Part shown: positions 34,010-43,916 of the stretch, piece after piece
Position numbering within the stretch: the first letter of the stretch is position 1
Layout: each line of letters begins with the position of its first letter
NCBI RefSeq assembly: GCF_004000845.1
Contig: NZ_BIMA01000011.1
Coordinates: 39,914 to 103,913, forward strand
Source of the DNA: Paenibacillus koleovorans NBRC 103111
GTDB lineage: Bacteria; Bacillota; Bacilli; Paenibacillales; NBRC-103111
Reading direction: 5' to 3'
Length of the DNA stretch: 64,000 nt
The notes under the pieces: model-generated
The model's input: the letters and a program-made list of their open reading frames with translations, nothing else
What the model was told of the DNA's origin: nothing
The model's database searches: none
Program-made: the position numbers and the translations under genes

Positions 34010-36930
34010 TTGCGTTGGAACGTATTCCGGTGGATGCGCATTGGCTCGAAGACGGACGATTGTGGCTGCTCAGTCGGATTTCGGCTCGTGAATACATCGC
34101 GCCCGCTAGTCTGATTACGTATCTGTTCGGGAAACATGCCGCTTCTTTTTATGGACTGACCGTGTCTGTGGAGGAGCGCAATCGCGTTAAGGGTCTCCTT
34201 CTTGACCCGGAGCTTGCCTTATCTTATTTTATACGACCGGGCCACTTGCTGCATGTGGAAGTGAACGGCGATCCCGTATGGAAGGATTGTTTGATCGCCG
34301 CCCCGATCCTGCTGGAGGCGCTGAAGAAGGGCTGGTATCGGCCTGCTCGGGAGTCTGCGCTCGAGTCGGGGGTCGACTCCGGCAGAATCGCCTGGAGGCT
34401 GGCGCTGCCGCCCGATCGGGCAAGACGGCTGGCAGAAACGTCAAATCCTCAAGCGATTTTCAGGTGGTTTCAAGCGATTATGGACGATTTTCTGCAGCGA
34501 GAGCCGCAAATTCAGGCGGCCTACGAACAATTGGTCGAGCGGCAGCCTCAGCTGACGGTCAAGACGGAAGGTTCGCTGCTCGAAGACGAAGAGGAATGGC
34601 TGGGCACAATCGGATGGAAGAGAGACGATTGTCCTTTCCGGGCGTCGCTTCAGCTGCTGGAGCCTGAGGTTGACTCGGATTCGGCCAAGCCGCTCTGGGT
34701 GCTTCGTGTTGTATTGTTGGACAAGCGCGATGAACGGACAGTCATTCCTTACACGCCCGGTGCGGCGGATGGCGATGCGGGACTGCCTGAAGCATGGCAG
34801 GAGGAAGCGGTCGTCCGCATCTCGAGGCTCTTGCGGCGAGCGGACGCTGTTGCCCCGGGTCTTCTTCAGAACGGGGAACCGGCTTTGCTTTCGGATGCTC
34901 AAGCATGGGAGTTCCTCGTGCAGATCAGCGTGGAGCTGGCCGAAGCGGGAATGACCGTCCTGTTGCCCGCTTGGTGGGAGCCGGCCCCTTCTATCAAGCC
35001 GAAGCTGCGGGCCAAACTCAGGAGCCTCGGCACGACTGCCGGAACGGCAATGTTCACGATGGACAAGCTGCTGGAGTTCGATTGGCGCCTATCGCTTGGA
35101 GATGTGGAGTTGAGTGAGGAGGAATTCCGCCAACTGGTCGATGAGAATCAGCGGTTCGTACGCCGCAACGGAAAGTGGATTGCGCTTGATCCGCGTTTGA
35201 TCGAGCATTTGAAGCTGCTGCTGAGCCGGAGAGCCAGTCTGAGCGGGATGACGTTCCGCGAAGTGCTCGAGCTGCATCTGACAGGCGGCGAGGAACTTGT
35301 GGTCGGCGCACCTGATCCAGAGCGGCAGGAACCGGCAGAGGATGCCGGAGCTGCGTCCGAGCACATTCGCATTCGCATGGAGGTTGAGCTGAACGAGCAA
35401 CTGGAACGACTGATGGAGGAGCTGCATACTCCGTCCCGGATGGCGCCTTTCCCAACGCCCGTTGACTTTAACGGGACATTGCGGCCTTATCAGCAGGCGG
35501 GTTTGTCATGGCTGCTGCATTTGCGCCGGTTCGGTCTTGGCGCATGTCTCGCGGACGATATGGGACTGGGGAAAACTGTCCAGTGGATCAGCTACTTGCT
35601 GGAGCTGAAGAGGCTGGAGCCGGAAGCGGGTCCATCGCTTCTCGTCTGCCCTACCTCAGTGCTTGGCAACTGGGAGAAGGAGCTGATGCGCTTCGCCCCC
35701 AGTCTGCAGGTATATGTCCACTACGGATCAAAACGAGCGAAAGGCGAGGTGTTCCAGGCAGAAGTCGGAGCGGCCGACGTCGTCCTAACGTCCTATATGA
35801 CCGTCCATTACGATTCCGAGGAGCTTGGCTCTCCAGTGTGGTCGTCTCTATGTTTGGATGAAGCCCAGAACATCAAGAACACGTTCACGAAGCAGGCGGC
35901 AGCGGTACGGGAGCTTCAAGCGAAGCACCGGGTCGCGCTCACCGGGACGCCGATCGAGAACCGGCTGGCGGAGCTCTGGTCGCTTTATGAGGTTTTGAAT
36001 CCGGGCTACTTGGGCAGCCTGTCCCACTTCAGGCGTACGCTGGCGGGTCCGATCGAGCGATTGGCAGATTCGTCGCTCACGGGGAGGCTGCAGCGGTTGG
36101 TGCGTCCGTTTATGCTGCGGAGGATCAAGAAAGATCCGGTCATTCAGCTCGAGCTGCCGGAGAAGTATGAATCGAAGACTTATGTGAGCTTGACCGCCGA
36201 GCAGAGCAGCTTGTATGAGTCTTACCTCCAGAGCTTCTTCCAACGCATGGAGGCGGCCGAAGGGATGGAGCGCAGAGGGCTGGTCCTGGCCGCGCTTACG
36301 AGGCTGAAGCAGATCTGCAACCATCCGGCTCTCCTGGCGCAGGATCGAGAGCAACGGATGCAGACTGTCGATCCGGATCGTTCGGGCAAGCTGACCCGGT
36401 TGTTGGAGCTGGTGCAAGCGGTTCGGGATGAGGGAGAGCGGTGCCTGATTTTCACCCAATACACCACCATGGGCGAGATACTCCAAGATGTTTTGGAACG
36501 TCAGCTTGGGGAGCGCGTACCCTTTCTCCACGGAGGCGTACCGAAGCGGCAGCGCGACCGAATGGTGGACAACTTCCAGAATAGCTCTTCCCCGGGGCCG
36601 GGCGGCGCTTTCGTTCTCTCGCTCAAGGCGGGAGGCAGCGGGCTGAACTTGACCGCGGCGAACCATATATTCCATTACGATCGATGGTGGAATCCGGCTG
36701 TGGAAAATCAGGCTACGGACCGTGCGTTCCGAATCGGACAATCAAGAGACGTACAAGTGTATAAGATGATTGCTCTAGGTACGCTTGAGGAGCGAATCGA
36801 CGAGCTGATGGAGAAAAAGCTGGCGCTGACCCGTCAAATCGCCGGCGGCGGCGAAAGCTGGATTACCGAGCTATCCACGCAGGAGCTGCGTGAGTTGTTC
36901 GCCTTGCGAAGAAGCTGGATCGATGAATAA
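34006..36930 (+). CDS. ywqA: SNF2/Rad54-family helicase (YwqA-like)
   Basis: 974 residues. The N-terminal half is the bacterial SNF2-associated region. The ATPase has DDMGLGKTVQW (Walker A, near 516), CLDEAQNIKN (motif II DEAQ, near 618), ALTGTPIENRL (motif III) and, in the second RecA lobe, FTQYTTMGEIL and HYDRWWNPAVENQATDRAFRIGQ (motif VI, near 890). It moves along double-stranded DNA or remodels protein-DNA complexes; related bacterial enzymes associate with RNA polymerase. GTG start inside the ywqB stop. Confidence 0.95.
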   Translation: MIALERIPVDAHWLEDGRLWLLSRISAREYIAPASLITYLFGKHAASFYGLTVSVEERNRVKGLLLDPELALSYFIRPGHLLHVEVNGDPVWKDCLIAAPILLEALKKGWYRPARESALESGVDSGRIAWRLALPPDRARRLAETSNPQAIFRWFQAIMDDFLQREPQIQAAYEQLVERQPQLTVKTEGSLLEDEEEWLGTIGWKRDDCPFRASLQLLEPEVDSDSAKPLWVLRVVLLDKRDERTVIPYTPGAADGDAGLPEAWQEEAVVRISRLLRRADAVAPGLLQNGEPALLSDAQAWEFLVQISVELAEAGMTVLLPAWWEPAPSIKPKLRAKLRSLGTTAGTAMFTMDKLLEFDWRLSLGDVELSEEEFRQLVDENQRFVRRNGKWIALDPRLIEHLKLLLSRRASLSGMTFREVLELHLTGGEELVVGAPDPERQEPAEDAGAASEHIRIRMEVELNEQLERLMEELHTPSRMAPFPTPVDFNGTLRPYQQAGLSWLLHLRRFGLGACLADDMGLGKTVQWISYLLELKRLEPEAGPSLLVCPTSVLGNWEKELMRFAPSLQVYVHYGSKRAKGEVFQAEVGAADVVLTSYMTVHYDSEELGSPVWSSLCLDEAQNIKNTFTKQAAAVRELQAKHRVALTGTPIENRLAELWSLYEVLNPGYLGSLSHFRRTLAGPIERLADSSLTGRLQRLVRPFMLRRIKKDPVIQLELPEKYESKTYVSLTAEQSSLYESYLQSFFQRMEAAEGMERRGLVLAALTRLKQICNHPALLAQDREQRMQTVDPDRSGKLTRLLELVQAVRDEGERCLIFTQYTTMGEILQDVLERQLGERVPFLHGGVPKRQRDRMVDNFQNSSSPGPGGAFVLSLKAGGSGLNLTAANHIFHYDRWWNPAVENQATDRAFRIGQSRDVQVYKMIALGTLEERIDELMEKKLALTRQIAGGGESWITELSTQELRELFALRRSWIDE

Positions 36931-36943
36931 GGGGGCGAGACAA

Positions 36944-37138
36944 ATGGAGCGTTCGCAAAATGGAAACTCCCGGCAGCCTGAATCTGCTCGGGGGGAGAAC
37001 GAGGAAGCGCATCCCGAAAAGAGGACATCTGAGGCGGGGGCGGAGCTTCTTCAAGAATCTGCGCACTTTGAGGAAATGTCCGAGGAGTGGAAAGCATTGT
37101 ACGAAGCCATTAGGCTGAAGGCCGAGAGTATCGGCTAG
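36944..37138 (+). CDS. Small charged protein of unknown function
   Basis: 64 residues, rich in Glu, Ser and Arg, with a helical C-terminus (EEMSEEWKALYEAIRLKAESIG). ATG 36944 is 8 nt after AAGGGGG, which overlaps the ywqA stop, so it is the third gene of the ywqBA operon. A terminator follows. Not recognised. Confidence 0.65.
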   Translation: MERSQNGNSRQPESARGENEEAHPEKRTSEAGAELLQESAHFEEMSEEWKALYEAIRLKAESIG

Positions 37139-37146
37139 ATGGGCAG

Positions 37147-37172
37147 TCCCTTCCGGATGGAGGGGATCTTTT
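37147..37172 (+). terminator. Terminator of the ywqBA operon
   Basis: TCCCTTCC / GGAGGGGA stem with GGAT loop, then TCTTTTG. Confidence 0.75.
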
Positions 37173-37182
37173 GTTTTTCGAA

Positions 37183-37890
37183 TCAATCCAACAGCCTCAA
37201 CACCCCGCACTGCTTGTACAAATAGTGAATGCCCCGGCATTGCGCCTGGTTCAGCTTGTTCAAATACTGGAGCGTATCGCGTACCGTCTGGCGGGCGTGC
37301 TCCACATCCTGCCGTTCGATTTCCTCCAGCACCTGCTTGATCACTTCGAGCGAATAGACGGCGGTGCGAAGGGTGCGGATGAGTAGAAGCTGGCGCAAAT
37401 GGGCGCGGTTGAAGCGGCGATAGCCGTTGTCCGGATCGCGGCCAGGCGCGATCAGCCCTTCCTTCTCCCAGTGGCGGATGGCGGAGCCCGGGATGTTCGT
37501 CTCGGCGGCGACTTCCCCGATTGACATCCATTTGCCGGTGCCGCCGGTCTCTTCGACATGGTCCAGCACGCTCGACTCCAGCAGCTGGATCGTTTTGTCC
37601 GCCATCACTTTGTCCTGGCGGAGCTTCGCCTGCGCCTCGTTCACCGCCCACAAAGCGGCATCGGCATCGCCTCGCATCAGACTGTGCATCGCTTGACGCA
37701 CGACATCCATGCCGAACGCCGGGTACATCGCCCGGATGCTTTCAAAGTACGCGATATGCTCCTCGGTGTAGATGCGGTAGCCGTTCGCCGCCCGTTCGAT
37801 CGGAGGGACGAGCCCCCAAGCCTCATAGTGGCGGAGCGTGCTTGTGCTGATATGCAATTTTCGCGCAATGTCGATCGGTCTGGCTTTCAT
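37183..37890 (-). CDS. Regulator with two MerR-type DNA-binding domains
   Basis: 235 residues from ATG 37890. The first winged helix is IDIARKLHISTSTLRHYEAWGLVPP followed by NGYRIYTEEH (near 5-50). The second is MSIGEVAAETNIPGSAIRHWEKEGLIAPGRDPDNGYRRF (near 120-160). The rest is helical. Most MerR proteins have one such domain and work as dimers; this one could fold as a pseudo-dimer. It is divergent from the uvrA2 gene and probably controls it. The effector is unknown. Confidence 0.85.
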   Translation of the reverse strand: MKARPIDIARKLHISTSTLRHYEAWGLVPPIERAANGYRIYTEEHIAYFESIRAMYPAFGMDVVRQAMHSLMRGDADAALWAVNEAQAKLRQDKVMADKTIQLLESSVLDHVEETGGTGKWMSIGEVAAETNIPGSAIRHWEKEGLIAPGRDPDNGYRRFNRAHLRQLLLIRTLRTAVYSLEVIKQVLEEIERQDVEHARQTVRDTLQYLNKLNQAQCRGIHYLYKQCGVLRLLD

Positions 37891-37999
37891 GGATATTCTG
37901 CGGCCTCCCACTTCGTGAAAAAGTTTTAAGCACCATGACAAGGTTATATTAAATAGATGTGTTGGTTTGCAAGCTTTAGATTTCTATAACTTTAGCATT

Positions 38000-38018
38000 T
38001 GCATGCATGTTGTACAAT
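38000..38018 (+). promoter_or_regulatory. Promoter region of uvrA2
   Basis: TACAAT -10 at 38013-38018. The palindrome TGCATGCA (38000-38007) lies in the spacer where a MerR-type activator would bind. No good -35 at 16-19 bp. Confidence 0.35.
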
Positions 38019-38064
38019 AAGGTTGAAAAACGAAATCCAATCCCCGATTGCAGGAGGAATGCTA

Positions 38065-40557
38065 GTGAGTTCAGCGATTGTCATTCAAGGCGCAAGAGAG
38101 AACAATTTGAAAAACGTTACGTTGTCCATTCCGAAGCACAAGCTCGTCGTCATCACGGGACCGTCCGGGTCGGGAAAATCGACGCTGGCGATGGACACGC
38201 TACAGCGCGAGTGCCAGCGGCAGTTCATGGAATCGATGGGCATGGTGACGGATTCGCTGCAAAAGCCGAAGGTCGATGCCATCACCGGCTTGTCGCCGGC
38301 GATCAGCATCGGCCAGCATGTGACGAACCGCAATCCGAGATCGACGGTTGGTACGGTGACCGACATTTATACGTACTTGCGGGTTCTGTACGCCCGGCTC
38401 GGGCAAAGGGCTTGTCCGCATTGCGGCACGACGGTGACGCCGCCGCTCGATTTGTTCATGGAGCAAGACTTGACCGACGACTCGTTCGAGCATCCCGGTA
38501 TGCCGTGTCCCCAGTGCCGGACGACGCTGCCGGTTATGACCCATTCGTATTTCTCCTTCAACACGCAGGAAGGGGCTTGCGAAGGGTGCGACGGTTTGGG
38601 ACATGTGTCCAGTGTGAATACGGGCATGGTGTTCGACGAGGAGCTCAGCTTGAAGGGCGGAGGCGTCAAGGTGCTGTTCGACGCTTGGCTCGATTATATC
38701 GTGAGCATCATGGCGGCGGCGGGCAAACATTACGGCTTCAAGTTCAATCCTGAGCTGCCGCTCCATCAATATGAGCCCGCTCAACTCGCACTGCTGTACT
38801 ACGGGGTCGAGAGCGAAGAATTTATACGGTTCTACCCGGATGCCAAGCCGCCCAAGACTGTATCCAGCGGAAAATACGAAGGCATCCTGACGGGGCTGTG
38901 GCGACGGTTTAGGGAGAATGGATCGGGGGCCGAGTATTTCAGGCAGGCGAAGTGCACGGCTTGCAATGGCGCGAAGCTGAAAAAGCAAAGCCGCGATGTG
39001 TATGTAGGAGGTGCTTCGATCGCAGAAGTGGCGGAATGGCCGCTCGGGCAAGTGATGGATTGGGTGATCGGGCTCAAGGGAGAGCTGCCGCCGGACGGCC
39101 AGACGCTGCTGGAGCCGATCCTGAACGATTTGCCGACCAGGGTGAAACGCATCCTCGACGTCGGGCTCGGCTACTTGTCGCTTAATCGACAGTCGGTAAC
39201 ATTGTCCGGCGGGGAAGCGCAGCGTCTGCGGCTGGCCTCCATTCTTGGCTCGGGGTTGACCGGCGTGTTGTATATATTGGATGAGCCTACGGCCGGGTTG
39301 CATCCTCGCGATACGGTCGGGCTGATTCGCGTACTGCAGCAACTGAGGGATCTAGAGAACACCGTGCTTGTGATCGAGCACGATACGGAAGTGATGCGGG
39401 CCGCCGACCATATTATCGACATCGGGCCAAGCGCGGGCAAGCTGGGCGGCTATGTCGTCGGGACCGGCACGCTGGAGCAGCTTATGCAGAGCGGGACGTC
39501 GGTGACGGGGGCTTGCATGCGGGAAGAGAGCCTGAAGGCGGGGCAGACGTTCCGGCGGCGCCGAGGAAACGGGCAGTCGATCACAATCCTCGATGCTCAC
39601 GCTCGCAACTTGAAGCATGTCACGGTCGATTTTCCATTAGGCTGTTTCATTACGGTGACCGGTGTCTCCGGATCGGGAAAATCGACGCTGCTATTCGACT
39701 TGCTCGCGCCTTGCAGCCAAGAGGGCTTTCAGCCGGACGATTGCGGGAAGATTACCGGGCTCGAGCATGTCGGGCATTGGATTACGGTCGATCAATCGCC
39801 GATCGGACGGATGTCGCGCTCCAACGTAGCCACATACACCGATGTGTTCACAGGCATCCGTAACTTGTTCGCGGGACTGCCGGAGGCGAAACGGGAGAAG
39901 CTGACGTCGAAGCATTTCTCCTTCAACACCCCGGGCGGCCGCTGCGAGCATTGCCAAGGTCTCGGGACGGTGACTCTCGACATGCATTTCATGGAAAATC
40001 TCGAGGTACGCTGCCCGGTCTGCAAAGGACGCCGTTTCAAAGAAGAAATTTTGCGCATTATGTACAAAGGCTATACGATCTCGGATTTGCTGGATATGAC
40101 GGTGCAGGAGAGCCTGGAGTTGCTGGGGGACCAAGGCAAAATGGTGGAGACGATCCAGCTGCTGTGCGAAGTCGGGCTCGGCTACTTGCATTGGGGACAG
40201 TCGGTGACGACTTTGTCCGGCGGCGAAGGGCAGCGCATTCGTCTGGCGAAGGAGCTCAGCAAGCGGTCGAAGAAGCATACGCTGTATTTGCTCGACGAGC
40301 CGACGACGGGGCTGCATTTGGGCGACGTCAAGCAGCTGTCGCTGCTGCTGAACAAGCTGGTCGATGCAGGCAACACGGTCATCGCCGTGGAGCACAACAT
40401 GGAGCTCGTGCGAGACTGCGACTGGGTCATCGACATCGGTCCGGAGGGCGGCGAGGACGGCGGCCAGGTGGTGGCGACAGGCACGCCGGAGCAAGTGGCG
40501 GCGGTGGCGGCGTCGCATACGGGCAAGTTTCTGAAGGAGCTGCTCGCCGTGCGGTAA
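38065..40557 (+). CDS. UvrA2-type ABC ATPase (short UvrA paralogue)
   Basis: 830 residues, shorter than UvrA (about 940-950). Two ABC halves: Walker A GPSGSGKST near 32, signature LSGGEAQRLRLA near 381, Walker A GVSGSGKST near 533, signature LSGGEGQRIRLAKEL near 718. Zinc sites CPHC/CPQC (near 116-150) and CEHCQGLG/CPVCKGRR (near 627-655). The missing stretch corresponds to the UvrB-binding region, as in UvrA2 and drug-resistance UvrA-like proteins (DrrC type). Probably acts on drug-bound or damaged DNA. Start GTG 38065 is 7 nt after AGGAGG; ATG 38059 is too close. Likely under the divergent tandem-MerR regulator. Confidence 0.88.
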   Translation: MSSAIVIQGARENNLKNVTLSIPKHKLVVITGPSGSGKSTLAMDTLQRECQRQFMESMGMVTDSLQKPKVDAITGLSPAISIGQHVTNRNPRSTVGTVTDIYTYLRVLYARLGQRACPHCGTTVTPPLDLFMEQDLTDDSFEHPGMPCPQCRTTLPVMTHSYFSFNTQEGACEGCDGLGHVSSVNTGMVFDEELSLKGGGVKVLFDAWLDYIVSIMAAAGKHYGFKFNPELPLHQYEPAQLALLYYGVESEEFIRFYPDAKPPKTVSSGKYEGILTGLWRRFRENGSGAEYFRQAKCTACNGAKLKKQSRDVYVGGASIAEVAEWPLGQVMDWVIGLKGELPPDGQTLLEPILNDLPTRVKRILDVGLGYLSLNRQSVTLSGGEAQRLRLASILGSGLTGVLYILDEPTAGLHPRDTVGLIRVLQQLRDLENTVLVIEHDTEVMRAADHIIDIGPSAGKLGGYVVGTGTLEQLMQSGTSVTGACMREESLKAGQTFRRRRGNGQSITILDAHARNLKHVTVDFPLGCFITVTGVSGSGKSTLLFDLLAPCSQEGFQPDDCGKITGLEHVGHWITVDQSPIGRMSRSNVATYTDVFTGIRNLFAGLPEAKREKLTSKHFSFNTPGGRCEHCQGLGTVTLDMHFMENLEVRCPVCKGRRFKEEILRIMYKGYTISDLLDMTVQESLELLGDQGKMVETIQLLCEVGLGYLHWGQSVTTLSGGEGQRIRLAKELSKRSKKHTLYLLDEPTTGLHLGDVKQLSLLLNKLVDAGNTVIAVEHNMELVRDCDWVIDIGPEGGEDGGQVVATGTPEQVAAVAASHTGKFLKELLAVR

Positions 40558-40686
40558 TAGAACGGTTGGGCGAGGGCCTGTCAGCCGCTGAGACGAATGG
40601 CTGTCTTGTACTCTATTTCGCCCGAATACGTCCCGCACGGCAGAATAAGGTGACCCGTACGCTATTTTTTCCGGAGGTGCCGCAAG

Positions 40687-40715
40687 TTGGCTTCTGTACC
40701 TGTACATTATACAAT
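40687..40715 (+). promoter_or_regulatory. Sigma-A-type promoter
   Basis: TTGGCT (40687-40692), 17-bp spacer, TACAAT (40710-40715). Transcript start near 40722 favours GTG 40756 over ATG 40732 for the next gene. Confidence 0.6.
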
Positions 40716-40755
40716 AGGTGTATGGTTGTGAATGTGGAGGAGGAAGAAGGAACCA

Positions 40756-41775
40756 GTGAAACCTACTACGGAGCAATGGAGCAAGCTATACGTGACAGCG
40801 GCGACCTTTAAACAAGCGGGCTGCTGGGATTGGATGGAGAACATTCACCTGTTCGGCGTACAGGATCCCGATTCGGATCGGGTTGGTTACTGCTGCATCA
40901 TGGGAAATGGTGGAGAATTATACGGATTGGCGGTGTATATCGGGACGGCCGGGTTGAAGGTGGTCAGCGACATGCTTTTGGGCCGCAGTGAGACCGATTC
41001 GATGTTCTCGCAGCATTGCCTGATGCTCGCTTTCGAGGATCGGGAGGACCTGATGACGCAGGAACGCGCGCAGATCAAGGAGCTTGGGTTGAAATTCAGA
41101 GGCAGGCAGGCTTGGCCGACTTTTCGGCTGAATGAGCCGGGCTATTATCCGTGGCCGTTGATGACGACAAACGATGTGAATTTCTTGACCGTAGCGATCG
41201 AGCAGGCGATGGAAGTGTCGAGGCTGGTTCGAGACAATCCGGACCAACTGCTCGACGTGGAAGAGGGATTCATCGTTACCCGAGTGTCTTCTACTAATGA
41301 GGCTGATGAACGGAGCTGGAGCACTGAGAAGTTGAAGCCCGCCGACATCGAGCAGCCCTCAATCGAATACCCGGAGCTGAATGCGTTCCAAATGGCTCAA
41401 TTGAAGAAAACGGTGAAGCAGAAACAATACGGAGTCTGGGAGATCGGCTGCTTCTATCTGCCAAGTCCCGTCATGGAAGGCGACCGCCCCTATTATCCGA
41501 TGGTTCTGCTTGCTGTCGACGGCGGCAGCGGGCAGATTCTCACGGCCATTGTGGCGCGCCAGGAAGAGATGGCCGCCAAGGCTATCAGTCAATTGATTCA
41601 GATGCTGGAGCAGCTCAAGGGAGTGCCGTCCGAGCTGGTATCCTTGAGACAGGATGCCTTCGGTTTTTTGGCTCCGCTTGTTGCCGAGCTGAAGCTGCGC
41701 TGCGCCGTTGTCGAACGAACGCCGGCTTGGGAAGAGGCGGTGGACGGCATGCTGGAAATGATGATGGCGCGCTGA
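40756..41775 (+). CDS. DUF7309/DUF6930-type protein of unknown function
   Basis: 339 residues. The N-terminal domain (WSKLYVTAATFKQAGCWDWM, GYCCIMGNGGELYGLAVYIG) matches my memory of DUF7309. The C-terminal half (MVLLAVDGGSGQILTAIVA near 250) matches DUF6930. Function unknown. Own promoter and terminator, so a single-gene unit. The start is uncertain: GTG 40756 has AGAAGGA close by and fits the promoter. Confidence 0.75.
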   Translation: MKPTTEQWSKLYVTAATFKQAGCWDWMENIHLFGVQDPDSDRVGYCCIMGNGGELYGLAVYIGTAGLKVVSDMLLGRSETDSMFSQHCLMLAFEDREDLMTQERAQIKELGLKFRGRQAWPTFRLNEPGYYPWPLMTTNDVNFLTVAIEQAMEVSRLVRDNPDQLLDVEEGFIVTRVSSTNEADERSWSTEKLKPADIEQPSIEYPELNAFQMAQLKKTVKQKQYGVWEIGCFYLPSPVMEGDRPYYPMVLLAVDGGSGQILTAIVARQEEMAAKAISQLIQMLEQLKGVPSELVSLRQDAFGFLAPLVAELKLRCAVVERTPAWEEAVDGMLEMMMAR

Positions 41776-41795
41776 TACGCCCCATTCCGTAAAAA

Positions 41796-41836
41796 AGCAA
41801 CCTCTCCAGCTATAGGGCTTCGGGAGGTTGCTTTTC
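41796..41836. terminator. Bidirectional terminator
   Basis: AGCAACCTC(T)CC and GGGAGGTTGCT arms with A and T runs on both sides, between convergent genes. Confidence 0.85.
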
Positions 41837-41852
41837 TTGATTAATAGGCTGC

Positions 41853-43001
41853 TCAAGCTTCCTTCGGCTTCGTGAAAAAGGTGCGCAGCGCCTTGTACAC
41901 TTCGCCTTTCTCGCGAATGATACAGTGCTGGAATCGGGGCAGCTGGATGTGGCGGTAAGCCGACATCAAAGTGCTGCTGCGATTGTACTGATTGACCTCG
42001 CCGTAGCCGAACATGTTGCTCCGCGCCAGCAACTCGCCGATCAGCTTCACGCACCGCTCGTTGTCGGACGTGAGATTGTCGCCGTCGGAGAAGTGGAACG
42101 GGTAGATATTGAAGTTTGCAGGCGGGTAGCGGCGGTCGATAATTTCCAGCGCTTTTTGGTAGGCGGAGGAGCAGATCGTGCCCCCGCTTTCCCCTTTGGT
42201 GAAAAACTCCTCCTCTGTCACTTCCTTGGCTTCCGTATGGTGCGCGATGAAGACGATTTCCACTTTCTCGTACTTCGTCCGCAGGAAGCGGGTCATCCAG
42301 AAGAAGAAGCTGCGGGCGATATATTTCTCGAAGCTGCCCATCGAGCCGGATGTGTCCATCATGGCGATAATCAAAGCGTTCGACCGGGGCACGACGATTT
42401 CCTCCCATGTTTTGAAGCGGAGATCGTCCGGGGAAATATGATGGATGCCGGGATTACCGTTGTTCGCATTGCGCCGCAAGTTCTCCAGGATCGTCCGCTT
42501 CTTGTCGATGTTGGACATGATCCCCTTTTTGCGAATATCGTTGAACCGGATCTCTTCGTCCTGGATATTCTCCTTCTGCTTCTCCTGCAGGTGGGGCAGC
42601 TCGAGATCCTCGAACAGCATCGCCTGCAGCTCTTCCATACTAATCTCGGCTTCGTAGTAATCTTCGCCCGGCTGATCGCCAGCCCCTTCGCCTTTGCCCG
42701 GACCTTGCTGGGAAGAAGGATCTACGCCTAACACATCGCCCACCTGTGAATCGCCGTCGCCTTGACCGACATGTTTGCTTTTGTTGTGGTTGTAGCGGAA
42801 CCGGTATTCGTCGAGACTGCGGATCGGTACTTTGATAATTTGGCGGTTGTGCTGGGTGATGATATTTTCCTCGGTCACGAGATCAGGGAGGTTTTGTTTG
42901 ATCGCTTCTCGGACCTTTTGCTGATGTCGGGTTTGATCCTGGTATCCTTTGCGGTGCAGCGACCAGTCCTCCCGAGAGACGATAAACAGCGGGTCTGTCA
43001 T
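41853..43001 (-). CDS. yhbH: YhbH sporulation protein (DUF444, VWA-like)
   Basis: 382 residues from ATG 43001 with AGGAGGTG 6 nt upstream; the open frame continues upstream without a ribosome site. Contains a von Willebrand A-type metal site MDTSGSMG (Asp near 216), [13 protein letters not shown] and an N-terminal basic/Gly-rich segment. YhbH is a stationary-phase/sporulation protein that goes with PrkA kinase and SpoVR in many genomes. spoVR is 10 kb away on the same strand; prkA is not in this window. Confidence 0.93.
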   Translation of the reverse strand: MTDPLFIVSREDWSLHRKGYQDQTRHQQKVREAIKQNLPDLVTEENIITQHNRQIIKVPIRSLDEYRFRYNHNKSKHVGQGDGDSQVGDVLGVDPSSQQGPGKGEGAGDQPGEDYYEAEISMEELQAMLFEDLELPHLQEKQKENIQDEEIRFNDIRKKGIMSNIDKKRTILENLRRNANNGNPGIHHISPDDLRFKTWEEIVVPRSNALIIAMMDTSGSMGSFEKYIARSFFFWMTRFLRTKYEKVEIVFIAHHTEAKEVTEEEFFTKGESGGTICSSAYQKALEIIDRRYPPANFNIYPFHFSDGDNLTSDNERCVKLIGELLARSNMFGYGEVNQYNRSSTLMSAYRHIQLPRFQHCIIREKGEVYKALRTFFTKPKEA

Positions 43002-43227
43002 GCAGGCACCTCCTGAAAATGGCTTGTAATCAATATATTCAGAATCGGGCTCGATATGTGATTGAAACAAAACTCCGTTGGAGGATGGGCACGGTGTGTG
43101 GGGATTGACGAGGGAAGCCATATTTCGGAAAGGAATGTTCACTCTTTTGGCGAAAAGGAAAATAGAGAGGGCAATCGGCGGTATCGAAGCTGTCGTGTCG
43201 GTACACTAGCAGGAGGGGATGGCGGGA

Positions 43228-43785
43228 ATGGCACTCGGATTACCTGGAATCGGCGCAACGGAGAGACACGCGGAACGCATATGCCGCAGCTACGAGCATT
43301 GGACGGGAAAAGATTTGCTGGCAGGGGAATGGGCAGGAGTGCAGGTGGAGACGGGAGTGAAAGCGGAAAAGGCAGCGGGTGAGGTTTCGGGGGCGATGTT
43401 GGGGCCCGTGTCCGTTCCGGAGACATCGGACTCGCTCGCTGACAAGCTGTTTCATTCTTCAATCGTTGTGCTGTCGCACGGGTTGGAGCCGGATCCGATT
43501 TTGAATTATGGCAATGCGGCGGCGCTCGAACTCTGGGAGATGGATTGGGCCACGTTTACGCAGACCCCTTCTCGGTTGACGGCGGAGCCGTTAGGGCGGG
43601 AGGCCAGGGAGCGTTTTATGCAGCAGGTAAGGCGGGACGGTTATGTGGCGGAGTATACGGGGATTCGAGTTTCCGCGACCGGGCGCCGCTTTTATATTGT
43701 AGATGCTCTGGTGTGGAATTTGTTGGATGAGGATGGGGCTCCGTACGGGCAGGCGGCGGCTTTTGCCAAGACGAGGGATGTCTAG
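43228..43785 (+). CDS. MEKHLA-domain (PAS-like) protein
   Basis: 185 residues. The C-terminal 115 or so (FHSSIVVLSHGLEPDPILNYGNAAALELWEMDW, LTAEPLGREARERFM, TGIRVSATGRRFYI) form the PAS-related MEKHLA domain, found in plant regulators and some bacteria. Its ligand is unknown. The N-terminal 70 residues are poorly conserved. ATG 43228 is 10 nt after AGGAGGGG; ATG 43219 would be too close. Confidence 0.75.
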   Translation: MALGLPGIGATERHAERICRSYEHWTGKDLLAGEWAGVQVETGVKAEKAAGEVSGAMLGPVSVPETSDSLADKLFHSSIVVLSHGLEPDPILNYGNAAALELWEMDWATFTQTPSRLTAEPLGREARERFMQQVRRDGYVAEYTGIRVSATGRRFYIVDALVWNLLDEDGAPYGQAAAFAKTRDV

Positions 43786-43840
43786 CGTGATGCGATGCTG
43801 AATTCCTGTAAAAGTGATCAATTTGACTGTGTTTCCGTTC

Positions 43841-43869
43841 TTCGGTTGCGATCTCCCTTTCGTTACACT
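43841..43869 (+). promoter_or_regulatory. Possible promoter
   Basis: TTCGGT (43841-43846), 17 bp, TACACT (43864-43869), 47 bp before the dehydrogenase start. Confidence 0.35.
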
Positions 43870-43916
43870 AGAGCTGAGGCAGCAAGTATTTCTAGTAAAC
43901 GGGAGGCGCGAGTGGG

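Noticed and set aside
43002..43142. 47-codon extension of YhbH
   Set aside because: No ribosome site, and not typical of the family. ATG 43001 has AGGAGGTG at the right distance.
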